Below, piece after piece: positions 16,919 to 24,605 of a DNA stretch of 64,000 nt (the stretch's first letter is position 1; each line of letters begins with the position of its first letter). A model generated the notes under the pieces. It saw only the letters and a list, made by a program, of their open reading frames with translations, was not told the origin of the DNA and searched no databases. A program made the translations under genes and the position numbers. Source of the stretch: Alkalihalobacillus pseudalcaliphilus (GTDB lineage Bacteria; Bacillota; Bacilli; Bacillales; Bacillaceae_D); contig NZ_JAQQWS010000009.1 in NCBI RefSeq assembly GCF_028610675.1, positions 1 to 64,000 on the forward strand, given 5' to 3'.

Positions 16919-17695
16919 TTACAAAACCTTCAAAATCTCACTAATACTGCTCAGGGTGTAGGTTGGTTGATGCTCCGATTCCGCGAGCATGTCTGCAGTT
17001 GTTACGCCAGTCATCACTAAGACGCTGTGCATCCCCACGTCATTCGCCATTTTAATATCGGTTTCAAGCCGGTCGCCGACCATATAGCAGTGTTCCTTCG
17101 GTAGTCCAATCGCGTGAATCGCCGCTTCTGCCATAAGTGCCGACGGTTTTCCGACGACAAGGTCGATTGGCTTACCTGTTGCTCCCTCCAACGCCCCAAT
17201 CATCGCCCCACAATCGGGAATATCGCCACCTTCAATTGGGCAAGTTCGATCCGGGTTTGTCGCAATAATTTTAGCTCCATGCTTCCAGGCTTGATAAGCA
17301 TCATTCAACTTCTCATAGGAAAATTGACGGTCCCATGAAAGAACGACATATTGTGCTTCGTCTACCTGTTTGGTCGTTGAAACACCACAGAGGGCAAGCT
17401 CTTCTATTAATGGTGGCTCCCCGATAACGAGGGCTTTTTCATCCTGATTCAAAACATCTCGTAGATATTGAGCCATAATCAAATTGGAGTTCAAGACCTC
17501 ATCTAAATTAGTGGTGATCCCCATTTTATTTAATTTTTCTACATATGACTGTCTTGTTGCAATTGGTTTATTTGATAAAAAAAGAACTCGGTCTCCACGT
17601 GCACGTAACTGATTAATCGCATCAGCGGCACCATCAATTTCTTTTTCACCCAAATAAACGGTACCGTCCAAGTCAAAAATAAATCCTTTTTCCAC
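16919..17695 (-). CDS. HAD-IIA (NagD-like) sugar phosphatase
   Basis: 258 residues from GTG at 17695, preceded by GGAGGG at six bases; seven upstream codons in frame lack family similarity. FIFDLDGTVYLG is HAD motif I, FLSNKPIATR motif II, and VGDRLETDIKMAND motif III/IV; a C2-type cap lies between, with NPDRTCPIEGG and VVGKPS typical of NagD/AraL proteins. Such enzymes dephosphorylate sugar phosphates or glycerol 3-phosphate in the cytoplasm. It follows the PhoU-family gene by 43 bases and is probably co-transcribed with it. Confidence 0.93.
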   Translation of the reverse strand: MEKGFIFDLDGTVYLGEKEIDGAADAINQLRARGDRVLFLSNKPIATRQSYVEKLNKMGITTNLDEVLNSNLIMAQYLRDVLNQDEKALVIGEPPLIEELALCGVSTTKQVDEAQYVVLSWDRQFSYEKLNDAYQAWKHGAKIIATNPDRTCPIEGGDIPDCGAMIGALEGATGKPIDLVVGKPSALMAEAAIHAIGLPKEHCYMVGDRLETDIKMANDVGMHSVLVMTGVTTADMLAESEHQPTYTLSSISEILKVL

Positions 17696-17738
17696 TCGAT
17701 TCCCTCCACACCACAATTGTTTTTTTTATAAAAAAGCT

Positions 17739-18389
17739 TTATGCCAACATATGGACCATTTGTGTAACTTGCCTTGTCACGTTCACGACGTGGTCAGCAC
17801 TTCGTTCCAGATATCTACTAACGAGTAATAGATTCGCAAGTGAGCCAATTTGTTCAGGCTCATGCCTCATCTCATCAACGATGTACTGATGAAGGCGATG
17901 GAAATACTGGTCAACCTCGTCTTCTTGCTTTTCCATTTTTTCTGCAATTGATGGGTCTTTCTCTTGAATTCCATAAATACTTGAAGCCAACATAGACGTA
18001 GTTAAATCACACATTTCCTTCAATTCTTGATAAAGTCGCGAGCCGCCCGATAGCTTCGTGACTGCTGCCAGGTCAGCAATATTGACTGCTTGATCACCAA
18101 TCCGCTCATACTCACGCGATATTCGATTCATTATTGTTAATGTTTTGAGCTCGACGGGTAAAGGTGGTTGAATTAAAATCAATTCGATAATCGATGAATA
18201 AATTTGATAATCATAATCATCAACTTGACGGTCCAGTTGCAAAACCTGCTGGCAATGGTTGTTCTTTTCACGGTCGGTAAGTGAATGAACAGCCAATTGT
18301 AGCTCTTGACCTGTGATATCCGCCATTTCAATAATTTTACGTTCAATATCATCAATCGCTTTTGTAAACGTCCGTAAATTGTTCTGCAC
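17739..18389 (-). CDS. PhoU-family phosphate regulator
   Basis: 216 residues from GTG at 18389 with GGGGAGG seven bases upstream. All-helical; two PhoU repeats are visible with the motifs NRISREYERIGDQAVNI and LLVSRYLERSADHVVNV, whose E-R-x-x-D clusters bind metal in PhoU proteins. PhoU proteins repress the Pho response by acting on the phosphate transporter and its sensor kinase. No pst or phoPR genes are here; the nearest phosphate gene is the Na/Pi cotransporter downstream. Length (216) is normal for PhoU. Confidence 0.9.
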   Translation of the reverse strand: MQNNLRTFTKAIDDIERKIIEMADITGQELQLAVHSLTDREKNNHCQQVLQLDRQVDDYDYQIYSSIIELILIQPPLPVELKTLTIMNRISREYERIGDQAVNIADLAAVTKLSGGSRLYQELKEMCDLTTSMLASSIYGIQEKDPSIAEKMEKQEDEVDQYFHRLHQYIVDEMRHEPEQIGSLANLLLVSRYLERSADHVVNVTRQVTQMVHMLA

Positions 18390-18567
18390 AACTAAACCTC
18401 CCCTTTTCAAACTACCTTATGGAGTTACCTCTCCCTCTACACCTTCTATTTGATGTATATTCCACACACCCTTTAGTTAAGCGAGTACCCCTATATTTCT
18501 ATAACAATTACTTATTTCATCCTTACTTCGAGTACTCCGTTTTACTCCTTTTAGGCGTATCAATCAT

Positions 18568-18612
18568 AAAAAAGCCCACAACAATCCCGTTAAAATGATT
18601 TGTTGTCGGCTT
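18568..18612 (-). terminator. Terminator of glpP
   Basis: On the minus strand GCCGACAACAAATC pairs imperfectly with GATTGTTGTGGGC around a ten-base loop and is followed by TTTTTT. It starts about 60 bases after the glpP stop. Confidence 0.85.
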
Positions 18613-18672
18613 CTCCTATTCTCTGCCTCAATGATTTAATTGTTTCTTCCTCTTTGACACGTTATGCCAGAT

Positions 18673-19257
18673 TTATATTTTCATATTCCACAAATCGATA
18701 TTTCCTCCTGAAACGGCCAATGAACCAGCTTCTAAGGCTTGCATGACCTCTTCTTTTTGGGAAATTAAACCACCCGCAATGATCGGCAAATCGGTTCGTC
18801 CACATAAATCCTCAATCACTTTAGGAATGACACCCGGCAATACCTCAATCGCATCTGGTTTACTCGAAGCGATCATCGACATCGACTTATTAATGGCACT
18901 ACTATCAATTAAAAACGTACGTTGTATGGATAAAAGCCCTTCTGCTCTGGCCATTTTTATGAGTTGATTTTTTGTCGTGATAATACCATGAGGTTTAATT
19001 TTTCGAGCTAAGTATTGAATGCCGTCCTTATTACTCGCAAGTCCACCAATAAAATCTAAATGAACAAACACATACATCCCCGCATCTTTTAAACGATTCA
19101 CATCATCCTCAAGCGTTAATAGACTCCCTGTTACAAGAAAGGCTATGTTCACTTCGCTTTGAATCGCCGCCTCAATATGTTCCTGCTCTAAAATTGAAGC
19201 AATCACTTGCGTCTCGACCATATCAACGATTGATAGATTCTTTTCTTTTACTTTCAT
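18673..19257 (-). CDS. glpP: Glycerol-3-phosphate-responsive antiterminator GlpP
   Basis: 194 residues, matching B. subtilis GlpP length. Internal segments FLVTGSLLTLEDDV, YVFVHLDFIGGL, IITTKNQLI, RTFLIDSSA, DAIEVLPGVIPKVI and PIIAGGLI are characteristic. GlpP binds glycerol 3-phosphate and lets RNA polymerase read through leader terminators of glp genes. GGGGG precedes the ATG. It lies downstream of an MBL-fold gene (52-base gap) and near a UgpB/A/E-like transporter, so that transporter may be a glycerol-phosphate importer. No glpF, glpK or glpD is in the window. Confidence 0.93.
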   Translation of the reverse strand: MKVKEKNLSIVDMVETQVIASILEQEHIEAAIQSEVNIAFLVTGSLLTLEDDVNRLKDAGMYVFVHLDFIGGLASNKDGIQYLARKIKPHGIITTKNQLIKMARAEGLLSIQRTFLIDSSAINKSMSMIASSKPDAIEVLPGVIPKVIEDLCGRTDLPIIAGGLISQKEEVMQALEAGSLAVSGGNIDLWNMKI

Positions 19258-19309
19258 TTTTGAAGCCCCCGTTTCCTCAACTTAACATCTCCTGTAAAAT
19301 CAATCTCCG

Positions 19310-20065
19310 TCAAGCTTTCTCTTCGGCAAAATGAATTCGAGCTTTCTCCTCTTCTGACATAAATTCATTCATCGCAGAAACGTAATCCTCTTGATCAGAT
19401 AAATGAACAAACACGATTTTTCCAAAAACATGAAGATTATAAAACTGACTAAATTGCTGTAGGCTTGTATGGTGTACAAGAGCCCCTCGAGCCAGCGTAC
19501 ACTCATGGTATAACTCATCAATATAATCATACTGACGAATCCATTCATTTGGTTCTGTATCACTTGAATAGACGAGTGTCCGATTGCCTTCTCTTACTTC
19601 TATGCCAACCGTTGGAACCGCATGCTTAGCTGGAAAAGTCGACACTTTGGCTTCCCCTAATGTCAGCAGTTCAGCTTTTTCCTCCGCCTTGTATACATGA
19701 ATTTTTATTTGAAATTTAGCGGGCCAACTGTCCATTTCCAAAAGCTCTAGCCAATGACGAAGCTTCTTCTCATCACCTGAGCCACAACAAATCGTCAGTT
19801 CTTCCTCACGCCCAGCTAACCACATCCCCCATAACAGCGAAGGCATACCATATATATGATCAATGTGGAAATGAGTGAAAATAACCGCACGAATTGCCTT
19901 TAAATCGACCTGCTCTTTTTTCAATTTAGTAAGAGGGCTGCCCCCTACATCAATAAGAACCGTACCAGCATCACGATTCACCTGCTCCCGCAGAAGTAAA
20001 TACGTATTATCCCGGTTCGCCGCAGCCGCCGCATACCCAGTTCCTAAACAGATCATCTCTATCAC
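19310..20065 (-). CDS. MBL-fold metallohydrolase, RNase Z/phosphodiesterase-like
   Basis: 251 residues. The metal motif THFHIDH (H65, H67, D69, H70) is complete, FPAKHAVPTVG supplies another His, SSDTEP the bridging Asp and VFVHLSDQ the last His, the order seen in the RNase Z-like branch. GTG at 20065 has AAAGGAG nine bases upstream; ATG three codons later is the alternative. The substrate may be RNA or a small phosphodiester. It lies between a UgpBAE-like transporter and glpP on the same strand, so cleavage of a glycerophosphodiester is an attractive guess, but only from context. Confidence 0.85.
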   Translation of the reverse strand: MIEMICLGTGYAAAAANRDNTYLLLREQVNRDAGTVLIDVGGSPLTKLKKEQVDLKAIRAVIFTHFHIDHIYGMPSLLWGMWLAGREEELTICCGSGDEKKLRHWLELLEMDSWPAKFQIKIHVYKAEEKAELLTLGEAKVSTFPAKHAVPTVGIEVREGNRTLVYSSDTEPNEWIRQYDYIDELYHECTLARGALVHHTSLQQFSQFYNLHVFGKIVFVHLSDQEDYVSAMNEFMSEEEKARIHFAEEKA

Positions 20066-20099
20066 AACGCAAAACTCCTTTAGCAGGTTTTGGATGGGG

Positions 20100-20345
20100 C
20101 TTTTGACACCTTCGAGGGCTTAATCCTCGGGGTGGGGTCTTTTTATCTCGTTTCATGTCACTTCGATGGCTTTTTTCCTGGCGAAGATGCCTTTATTTTC
20201 GTTTTATGACACTTCAGAGGGCTTTTTCCTCTGACGAAGGTGTCTTTTCTTCCGCTTTATGACACCTTCATCAACTTTTTATCCCTCGATGTGGCCGCTT
20301 CTCCACCTTTACGACCACTTCACGACACTTTTCCCCTTCGATGTG
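20100..20345. repeat. Tandem array E, about 52-bp unit, degenerate
   Basis: GACACC-like anchors at 20105, 20157, 20208 and 20261 give spacings of 52, 51 and 53; a fifth near 20324 is out of step. The best unit (20208-20250) reads GACACTTCAGAGG, GCTTTTTCC, TCTGACGAAGGTGTC: a long hairpin with a pyrimidine loop. Non-coding, between MBL and permease genes. Confidence 0.75.
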
Positions 20346-20461
20346 GCCACATCACCACTCTTTTCCTCCGCAAAATGGGTCTTTTCCAACTAACCTCTCT
20401 TTCCCTTCACCAGAATGACCTTCTCCCCAAAAAAGTCCGTCTCCCCTTTACAAGCAATCAG

Positions 20462-21274
20462 TTACTTAATCCCAGAGTTCATAAAGCTCGAAACGAATTG
20501 CTTTTGGAAGATAAAGAAAGCTATCAACAGTGGGAAAATGACCATGACCGTACCGGCGGTAATCATGCCCCACTGTGCACCCGTTTCAAAGGATTGAGCA
20601 AATAATGCCATCCCGACTGTTAGTGGACGGCTATCCACCGTATTAGTAATGATTAACGGCCACATGAAATTGCTCCAATGATGACTGACTGAAATTAACG
20701 CAAACGCAATATAGGTCGGTTTCGCTAAAGGTAAATAAACATGCCAAATCGTTTGATACCAACGAGATCCATCCATAACTGAAGCCTCATCTAAATCCTG
20801 TGGCACTTGTTTAAACGTTTGTCTTAATAAAAACACACCGAAGGCCGAAGCCCAATATGGCAGCATCACCGCGAGCTTACTATCGACAAGTCCAAGCTGC
20901 TGCATCACGGTATAGTTCGGGAAAATTAAAATTTCCGGTTGAATCATTAGCTGCACAAGGAATGCAATAAACAAGATATTTTTACCCCAGAAGTTCAAAC
21001 GAGCAAAAGCATACGCTGCCAACGTAATCGTAAAAAATTGAACCGTCAAAATCCCAAATACAATGATAAACGTATTAAAGTAATATCGTAGAAATGGAGC
21101 TGCTTCCCAAGCGTCCTTATAATGCTCAAACGTCGGACTCGACACCCAAAAAGGGTTCGAACCCCCAATAATTTCTGATGTCGGGGAGATCGACGTAACA
21201 ACAGTCCAGACGAGAGGAATCGCAAAAAATAATCCTAATATAATGATGACTGCTTTATTAATGAAATTGGTCAT
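20462..21274 (-). CDS. ABC transporter permease, UgpE/MalG type
   Basis: 270 residues with six hydrophobic segments (first at about 7-28). The EAA loop is seen as DEASVMDGSRWYQTIWHVYLPL near residue 180, the docking site for the ATPase. The N-terminal SPTSEIIGG and order of segments match the UgpE/MalG family of CUT1 importers. GGGGAGGG lies seven bases before the ATG and the gene starts 14 bases after the partner permease ends. No ATPase gene is in the operon, so a shared MsmX/UgpC-type ATPase elsewhere is expected. Confidence 0.93.
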   Translation of the reverse strand: MTNFINKAVIIILGLFFAIPLVWTVVTSISPTSEIIGGSNPFWVSSPTFEHYKDAWEAAPFLRYYFNTFIIVFGILTVQFFTITLAAYAFARLNFWGKNILFIAFLVQLMIQPEILIFPNYTVMQQLGLVDSKLAVMLPYWASAFGVFLLRQTFKQVPQDLDEASVMDGSRWYQTIWHVYLPLAKPTYIAFALISVSHHWSNFMWPLIITNTVDSRPLTVGMALFAQSFETGAQWGMITAGTVMVIFPLLIAFFIFQKQFVSSFMNSGIK

Positions 21275-21288
21275 ACGTCAACCCTCCC

Positions 21289-22218
21289 CTAATAATGAAT
21301 TTTCTTATCAAGATATAAGTAATTAAACGCCGATACTGACAGTAAAATAACGACAAGCACGACAGTTATAACCGCGGCCTTCCCTAAATCCCAATAAGAA
21401 AAGGCAGTTTGATAAATATAGTAGAGTAATAGATTACTGGCATTATCAGGTCCACCCTTTGTCATAATGTAGAGATGATCGACATTTTTAAAGGAATTTG
21501 TAATCGCAATAATCATGACAAACAATGTCGTCGGCATCAGCAACGGAAACGTAATTCTTCGGAATGTATAAAAAGGCTTTGCCCCTTCCATTTTCGCTGC
21601 CTCATATACATCGCTCGGTAGGTTTTGCAAGCCAGCTAAGTAAAATATCATAAAAAAGCCTGCTTCCTTCCAAATCATCATGACGATCATTGCCGTCATG
21701 ACCGTTGACGGGTCCCCTAAATAATTGATTCCACCTAGCCCGAACAAGCTCAAAAATTTATCTAAAAGACCGTAAGTAGGTGTATAAATAAAGAGCCAGA
21801 TGTTGGCAATTGCGATTAAGGGCATTACCGTTGGGTAAAAGAAGGACGTACGAAGCAATGAGCTCCCCCGCATTTTTTTATTCAACCAAATCGCTAAATA
21901 CATCGCCAAGAAAATACTCGTTGGCACGGTTCCAATCATAAAAATAAGGTTGTTCATTAACACTTGTCTAAAGATTTCATCACCAAAAACTGCCTGATAC
22001 TGCCCGAGACCATCAAAATCCATCCGATTCACTGAAGCACTATGAAAGCTTAAGAAAAAGGACCGTAACGATGGATAATATGTAAAGATCGCTAAGAAAA
22101 TTAATGAGGGCAAAAGCAAAGCATAGGCAAATAAATTGGTCTTTAATGACCTTCTGAATTTCCCTTTTCTTTTAGGGAGTCTTGGACTGATTGGCTGTTT
22201 TTCAACAGATGTTTTCAC
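21289..22218 (-). CDS. ABC transporter permease, UgpA/MalF type
   Basis: 309 residues from GTG at 22218, with GGAGGG six bases upstream; 12 further codons are open but unlikely. After a basic N-terminal tail (RLPKRKGKFRRSLK) come six membrane segments, and the EAA loop YEAAKMEGAKPFYTFRRITFP appears near residue 206. Family features fit UgpA. It forms the membrane channel with the UgpE-type protein downstream. A hairpin separates it from the binding-protein gene. Confidence 0.92.
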   Translation of the reverse strand: MKTSVEKQPISPRLPKRKGKFRRSLKTNLFAYALLLPSLIFLAIFTYYPSLRSFFLSFHSASVNRMDFDGLGQYQAVFGDEIFRQVLMNNLIFMIGTVPTSIFLAMYLAIWLNKKMRGSSLLRTSFFYPTVMPLIAIANIWLFIYTPTYGLLDKFLSLFGLGGINYLGDPSTVMTAMIVMMIWKEAGFFMIFYLAGLQNLPSDVYEAAKMEGAKPFYTFRRITFPLLMPTTLFVMIIAITNSFKNVDHLYIMTKGGPDNASNLLLYYIYQTAFSYWDLGKAAVITVVLVVILLSVSAFNYLYLDKKIHY

Positions 22219-22239
22219 CTTTTTCCCTCCAAAATGGGT

Positions 22240-22265
22240 GAAGAGCCCAAGCAACTAGGCTCTTC
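22240..22265 (-). other. Intercistronic hairpin between binding protein and permease
   Basis: GAAGAGCC (22240-22247) and GGCTCTTC (22258-22265), 8-bp stem without a T run. Such hairpins after binding-protein genes commonly protect the upstream mRNA and raise binding-protein output over the permeases; this is the probable role here. Confidence 0.65.
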
Positions 22266-22285
22266 CCTTTCATTTTTGTACACGC

Positions 22286-23563
22286 CTAATCTTGAAAACG
22301 TTCTAGTACACTACTAGCACTATTTTGAGCACGGTCTAAGCCTTCCTCAACACTTCTTTCCCCTGTTAAAATAGACTGAAGAGCATCATTAAAAATTTGC
22401 TGAACCTCACCGTTTTGATAGGTTGCTAGCTCACTTGCGGAATGCTCCAATTGATCGCGAGCAACTTGAGCGGCTGGGAAATCCTCTACATATTGAATTA
22501 ACGCATCTGTCTCATAAGCCGATTCACGAGTTGCAACATAACCTGTATCCATTGACCACTCCGCCACTTTTTCTGGAGAAGTTAGGAACTCAATAAATTT
22601 AATCGCTGCTTCTTTATTTTCTTCTGGAATATCTTCAAATAAGTAAAGATTTCCGCCACCTGTAGGTGAACCGAATGAATGATTAGCTGGAAGCATAGCG
22701 ACACCAAATTCAAAATCAGCACTATCACGAACATTGGTTAGGTTACCCGTCGTGTGGTACATCATCGCCGTTTGCCCACTTAAGAAGTTCGAAGGCACGG
22801 TGCCCCACTCAATGATTCCTTTTGGCATAACTTCATGAACATTCGCTAAGTCATACCAGAACTGAACAGCCTCTACGACCTCAGGGTTATTAAAATACAC
22901 TTCTTTTCCATCTTCAGACATGATGTTTTCACCTGTTTGTAGGGCTAAAGCTTGTGTAATCCAGTATTGGAAACCTGTACTCGGTAGTTGTAACCCCCAC
23001 TGTGAGACATTGCCACCGTCACGAACCGTCAACTGATCCGCATACTCCGCTAGCTCTTCCCATGTCGTAGGTGGTTGTTCTGGATCAAGGCCAGCCTCTT
23101 CAAACATGTCTTTGTTGTAATAAAGAACGATCGTACTTCTTTGGAAAGGAACACTCCAAACCTCATCACCAATCGCCGAATTCGCTAAGAACCCTTCATA
23201 AAAATCATCTAAGTACTCTTGTTCAAAATAAGGTGTTACCTCTTCAATTGCACCCATTTCAAGTAAAGTAAAAAGCTCAACCGATAGAAGCACAGCCAAA
23301 TCAGGTGAGTTACCAGCTTGTACAGCCGCTAATACCTGCGTCATCGTATCTTGATAACTTCCTCCAAAAATCGCCGTGACATTAATGTTTTCATTCTCCT
23401 CTTCAAATTCAGCGACATATTCATCAATAATATTCGCAATAGGTCCACCAACAGCAACTGGGAAATAAAACTCAATATCTACTTCTTCACTTGTTCCTGC
23501 TGTTGAATTACACCCTGCCACAATAAACAAAAAAGCAACTAAAGCAAAGGTTAATTTCTTCAC
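22286..23563 (-). CDS. Lipoprotein solute-binding protein, UgpB-like
   Basis: 425 residues from GTG at 23563 (AAGGGGG eight bases upstream). Signal peptide KKLTFALVAFLFIVAGC ends in a lipobox, so it is an outer-membrane-leaflet lipoprotein of the CUT1 family. VPFQRSTIVLYYNKDMFEEA, PPTTWEEL, GQTAMMYHTTG, SPTGGGNLYLF and GYVATRESAYE are close to UgpB, the glycerol-3-phosphate binding protein. First gene of a binding protein-permease-permease operon. Glycerol 3-phosphate or a glycerophosphodiester is likely given glpP close by; another sugar is possible. Confidence 0.9.
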   Translation of the reverse strand: MKKLTFALVAFLFIVAGCNSTAGTSEEVDIEFYFPVAVGGPIANIIDEYVAEFEEENENINVTAIFGGSYQDTMTQVLAAVQAGNSPDLAVLLSVELFTLLEMGAIEEVTPYFEQEYLDDFYEGFLANSAIGDEVWSVPFQRSTIVLYYNKDMFEEAGLDPEQPPTTWEELAEYADQLTVRDGGNVSQWGLQLPSTGFQYWITQALALQTGENIMSEDGKEVYFNNPEVVEAVQFWYDLANVHEVMPKGIIEWGTVPSNFLSGQTAMMYHTTGNLTNVRDSADFEFGVAMLPANHSFGSPTGGGNLYLFEDIPEENKEAAIKFIEFLTSPEKVAEWSMDTGYVATRESAYETDALIQYVEDFPAAQVARDQLEHSASELATYQNGEVQQIFNDALQSILTGERSVEEGLDRAQNSASSVLERFQD

Positions 23564-23652
23564 TACCTCTTCCCCCTTTAATAAACTCCATATTTGTCCT
23601 CTCGAAACAAACACCCATAATCACTCACAGATTCATGTAAATTTCGAAAGGC

Positions 23653-23693
23653 TTGAATACCACGCCTATAGATTACCTACTATCAGTATTCAA
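23653..23693 (-). promoter_or_regulatory. Inverted repeat in the ugp-like leader
   Basis: TTGAATAC (23653-23660) and GTATTCAA (23686-23693), perfect 8-base arms 25 bases apart, about 90 bases upstream of the GTG. It could be a leader RNA stem or an operator. No T run follows, so it is not a classical GlpP-type terminator. Confidence 0.45.
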
Positions 23694-23799
23694 AATCAAC
23701 TAATTTTCAAAATATTTACACTAGATTTAATACTCATTCATAAAACCCTAACAATTCTGTCTAATAAAGGGAAACATTTACATAACATTAACATTTAAA

Positions 23800-23814
23800 A
23801 TAAAACGCTTACAA
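23800..23814 (-). promoter_or_regulatory. Possible cre (CcpA) site
   Basis: On the minus strand TTGTAAGCGTTTTAT matches the cre consensus TGWAANCGNTNWCA except for the last two bases. It lies about 240 bases upstream of the UgpB-like start, a reasonable position for promoter control. Confidence 0.4.
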
Positions 23815-23949
23815 TAATTACAAAATCAAATCATGGGAGATGTTCAACCACTTGTCATTATTCTGTTGGTTTTCACTAGAAACGGTCTTATAACAAGGTT
23901 TTTAACCTCATCGACCACCTTTCTCACCCCTTTTCTGCATAAAAAAATA

Positions 23950-24031
23950 GGAGATCGCCCGTCTCAAAATAAATTCTGCACAGGCACCACAAAATAAGCC
24001 CCTCAGAATTTACTTTGTATGGATGATCTCC
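23950..24031 (-). terminator. Long nested hairpin terminator
   Basis: Outer arms GGAGATC (23950-23956) and GATCTCC (24025-24031), inner arms TAAATTCTG (23970-23978) and CAGAATTTA (24004-24012). On the minus strand the structure is followed by TATTTTTTT. It lies 130 bases beyond the broken small gene at 24162-24319 and probably served it. The similar layout at 28431-28492 suggests a common origin. Confidence 0.7.
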
Positions 24032-24161
24032 CATTCTCTACCCAAAAAAGTAAATGTTATTTTATCTCATTCTATTACATATAAAATGTGATTTCAATAT
24101 CTAATTTAAAATTTTCAAAAAATTTATATTCTTAAAACGTATTTAACTTATCATTACTCAA

Positions 24162-24319
24162 CTACTTTTCAATTCTTATTTTAGCATTAAAAAGAATTCC
24201 CTCAATTTTGTCCACATCATCATACCTTACTTCTTTTTTGTTCTTGCCTGGTCAAGTTTGTCCTCTAACTCTCTAATCTACTGCCACTCTATGTTGGTTA
24301 AGACATCTTTTATTTTCAT
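24162..24319 (-). pseudogene. Broken small coiled-coil-like gene
   Basis: ATG at 24319 has an excellent GGGAGGG six bases upstream. The frame reads MKIKDVLTNIEWQ, then a TAG (24278-24280), then IRELEDKLDQARTKK; one base is then missing in an A run and the reading continues as VRYDDVDKIEGILFNAK to TAG at 24162. Restored length would be about 52 residues, helical and charged. I do not recognise the family. Two lesions make it a pseudogene unless the sequence is wrong at these spots. Confidence 0.6.
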
Positions 24320-24566
24320 AAAAATGCCCTCCCTTTTACTTCGTTTATCCTTTTCTTACCAGCTCAAGAATATGGCGACTAGTAAATGGCCGCCATATAA
24401 TCCATCTATCTGCCCCATTTAAACCCCTAAATAAATAGTTTCATCCTCAAGTTGTTGTACTCCGGCCTTTCAAATATCTCTGACCGAATAAAAGAGCTTA
24501 TTTCTCCATGAAAAGCGACTAAGATGATCTCCTATTAAGCACCAGTAATATACTTATATCCATAGG

Positions 24567-24592
24567 TAAAAGCCGGCACCACAGCCGGCTTC
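24567..24592 (-). terminator. Terminator of the lamin-tail protein gene
   Basis: AGCCGGC (24571-24577) and GCCGGCT (24584-24590), then TTTTA on the minus strand, about 15 bases after the stop. Confidence 0.88.
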
Positions 24593-24605
24593 ATCACCTT
24601 CCGTC

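Noticed and set aside
23950..24031. Insertion-sequence end or MITE
   Set aside because: No transposase or target duplication; the T run and position fit a terminator better.
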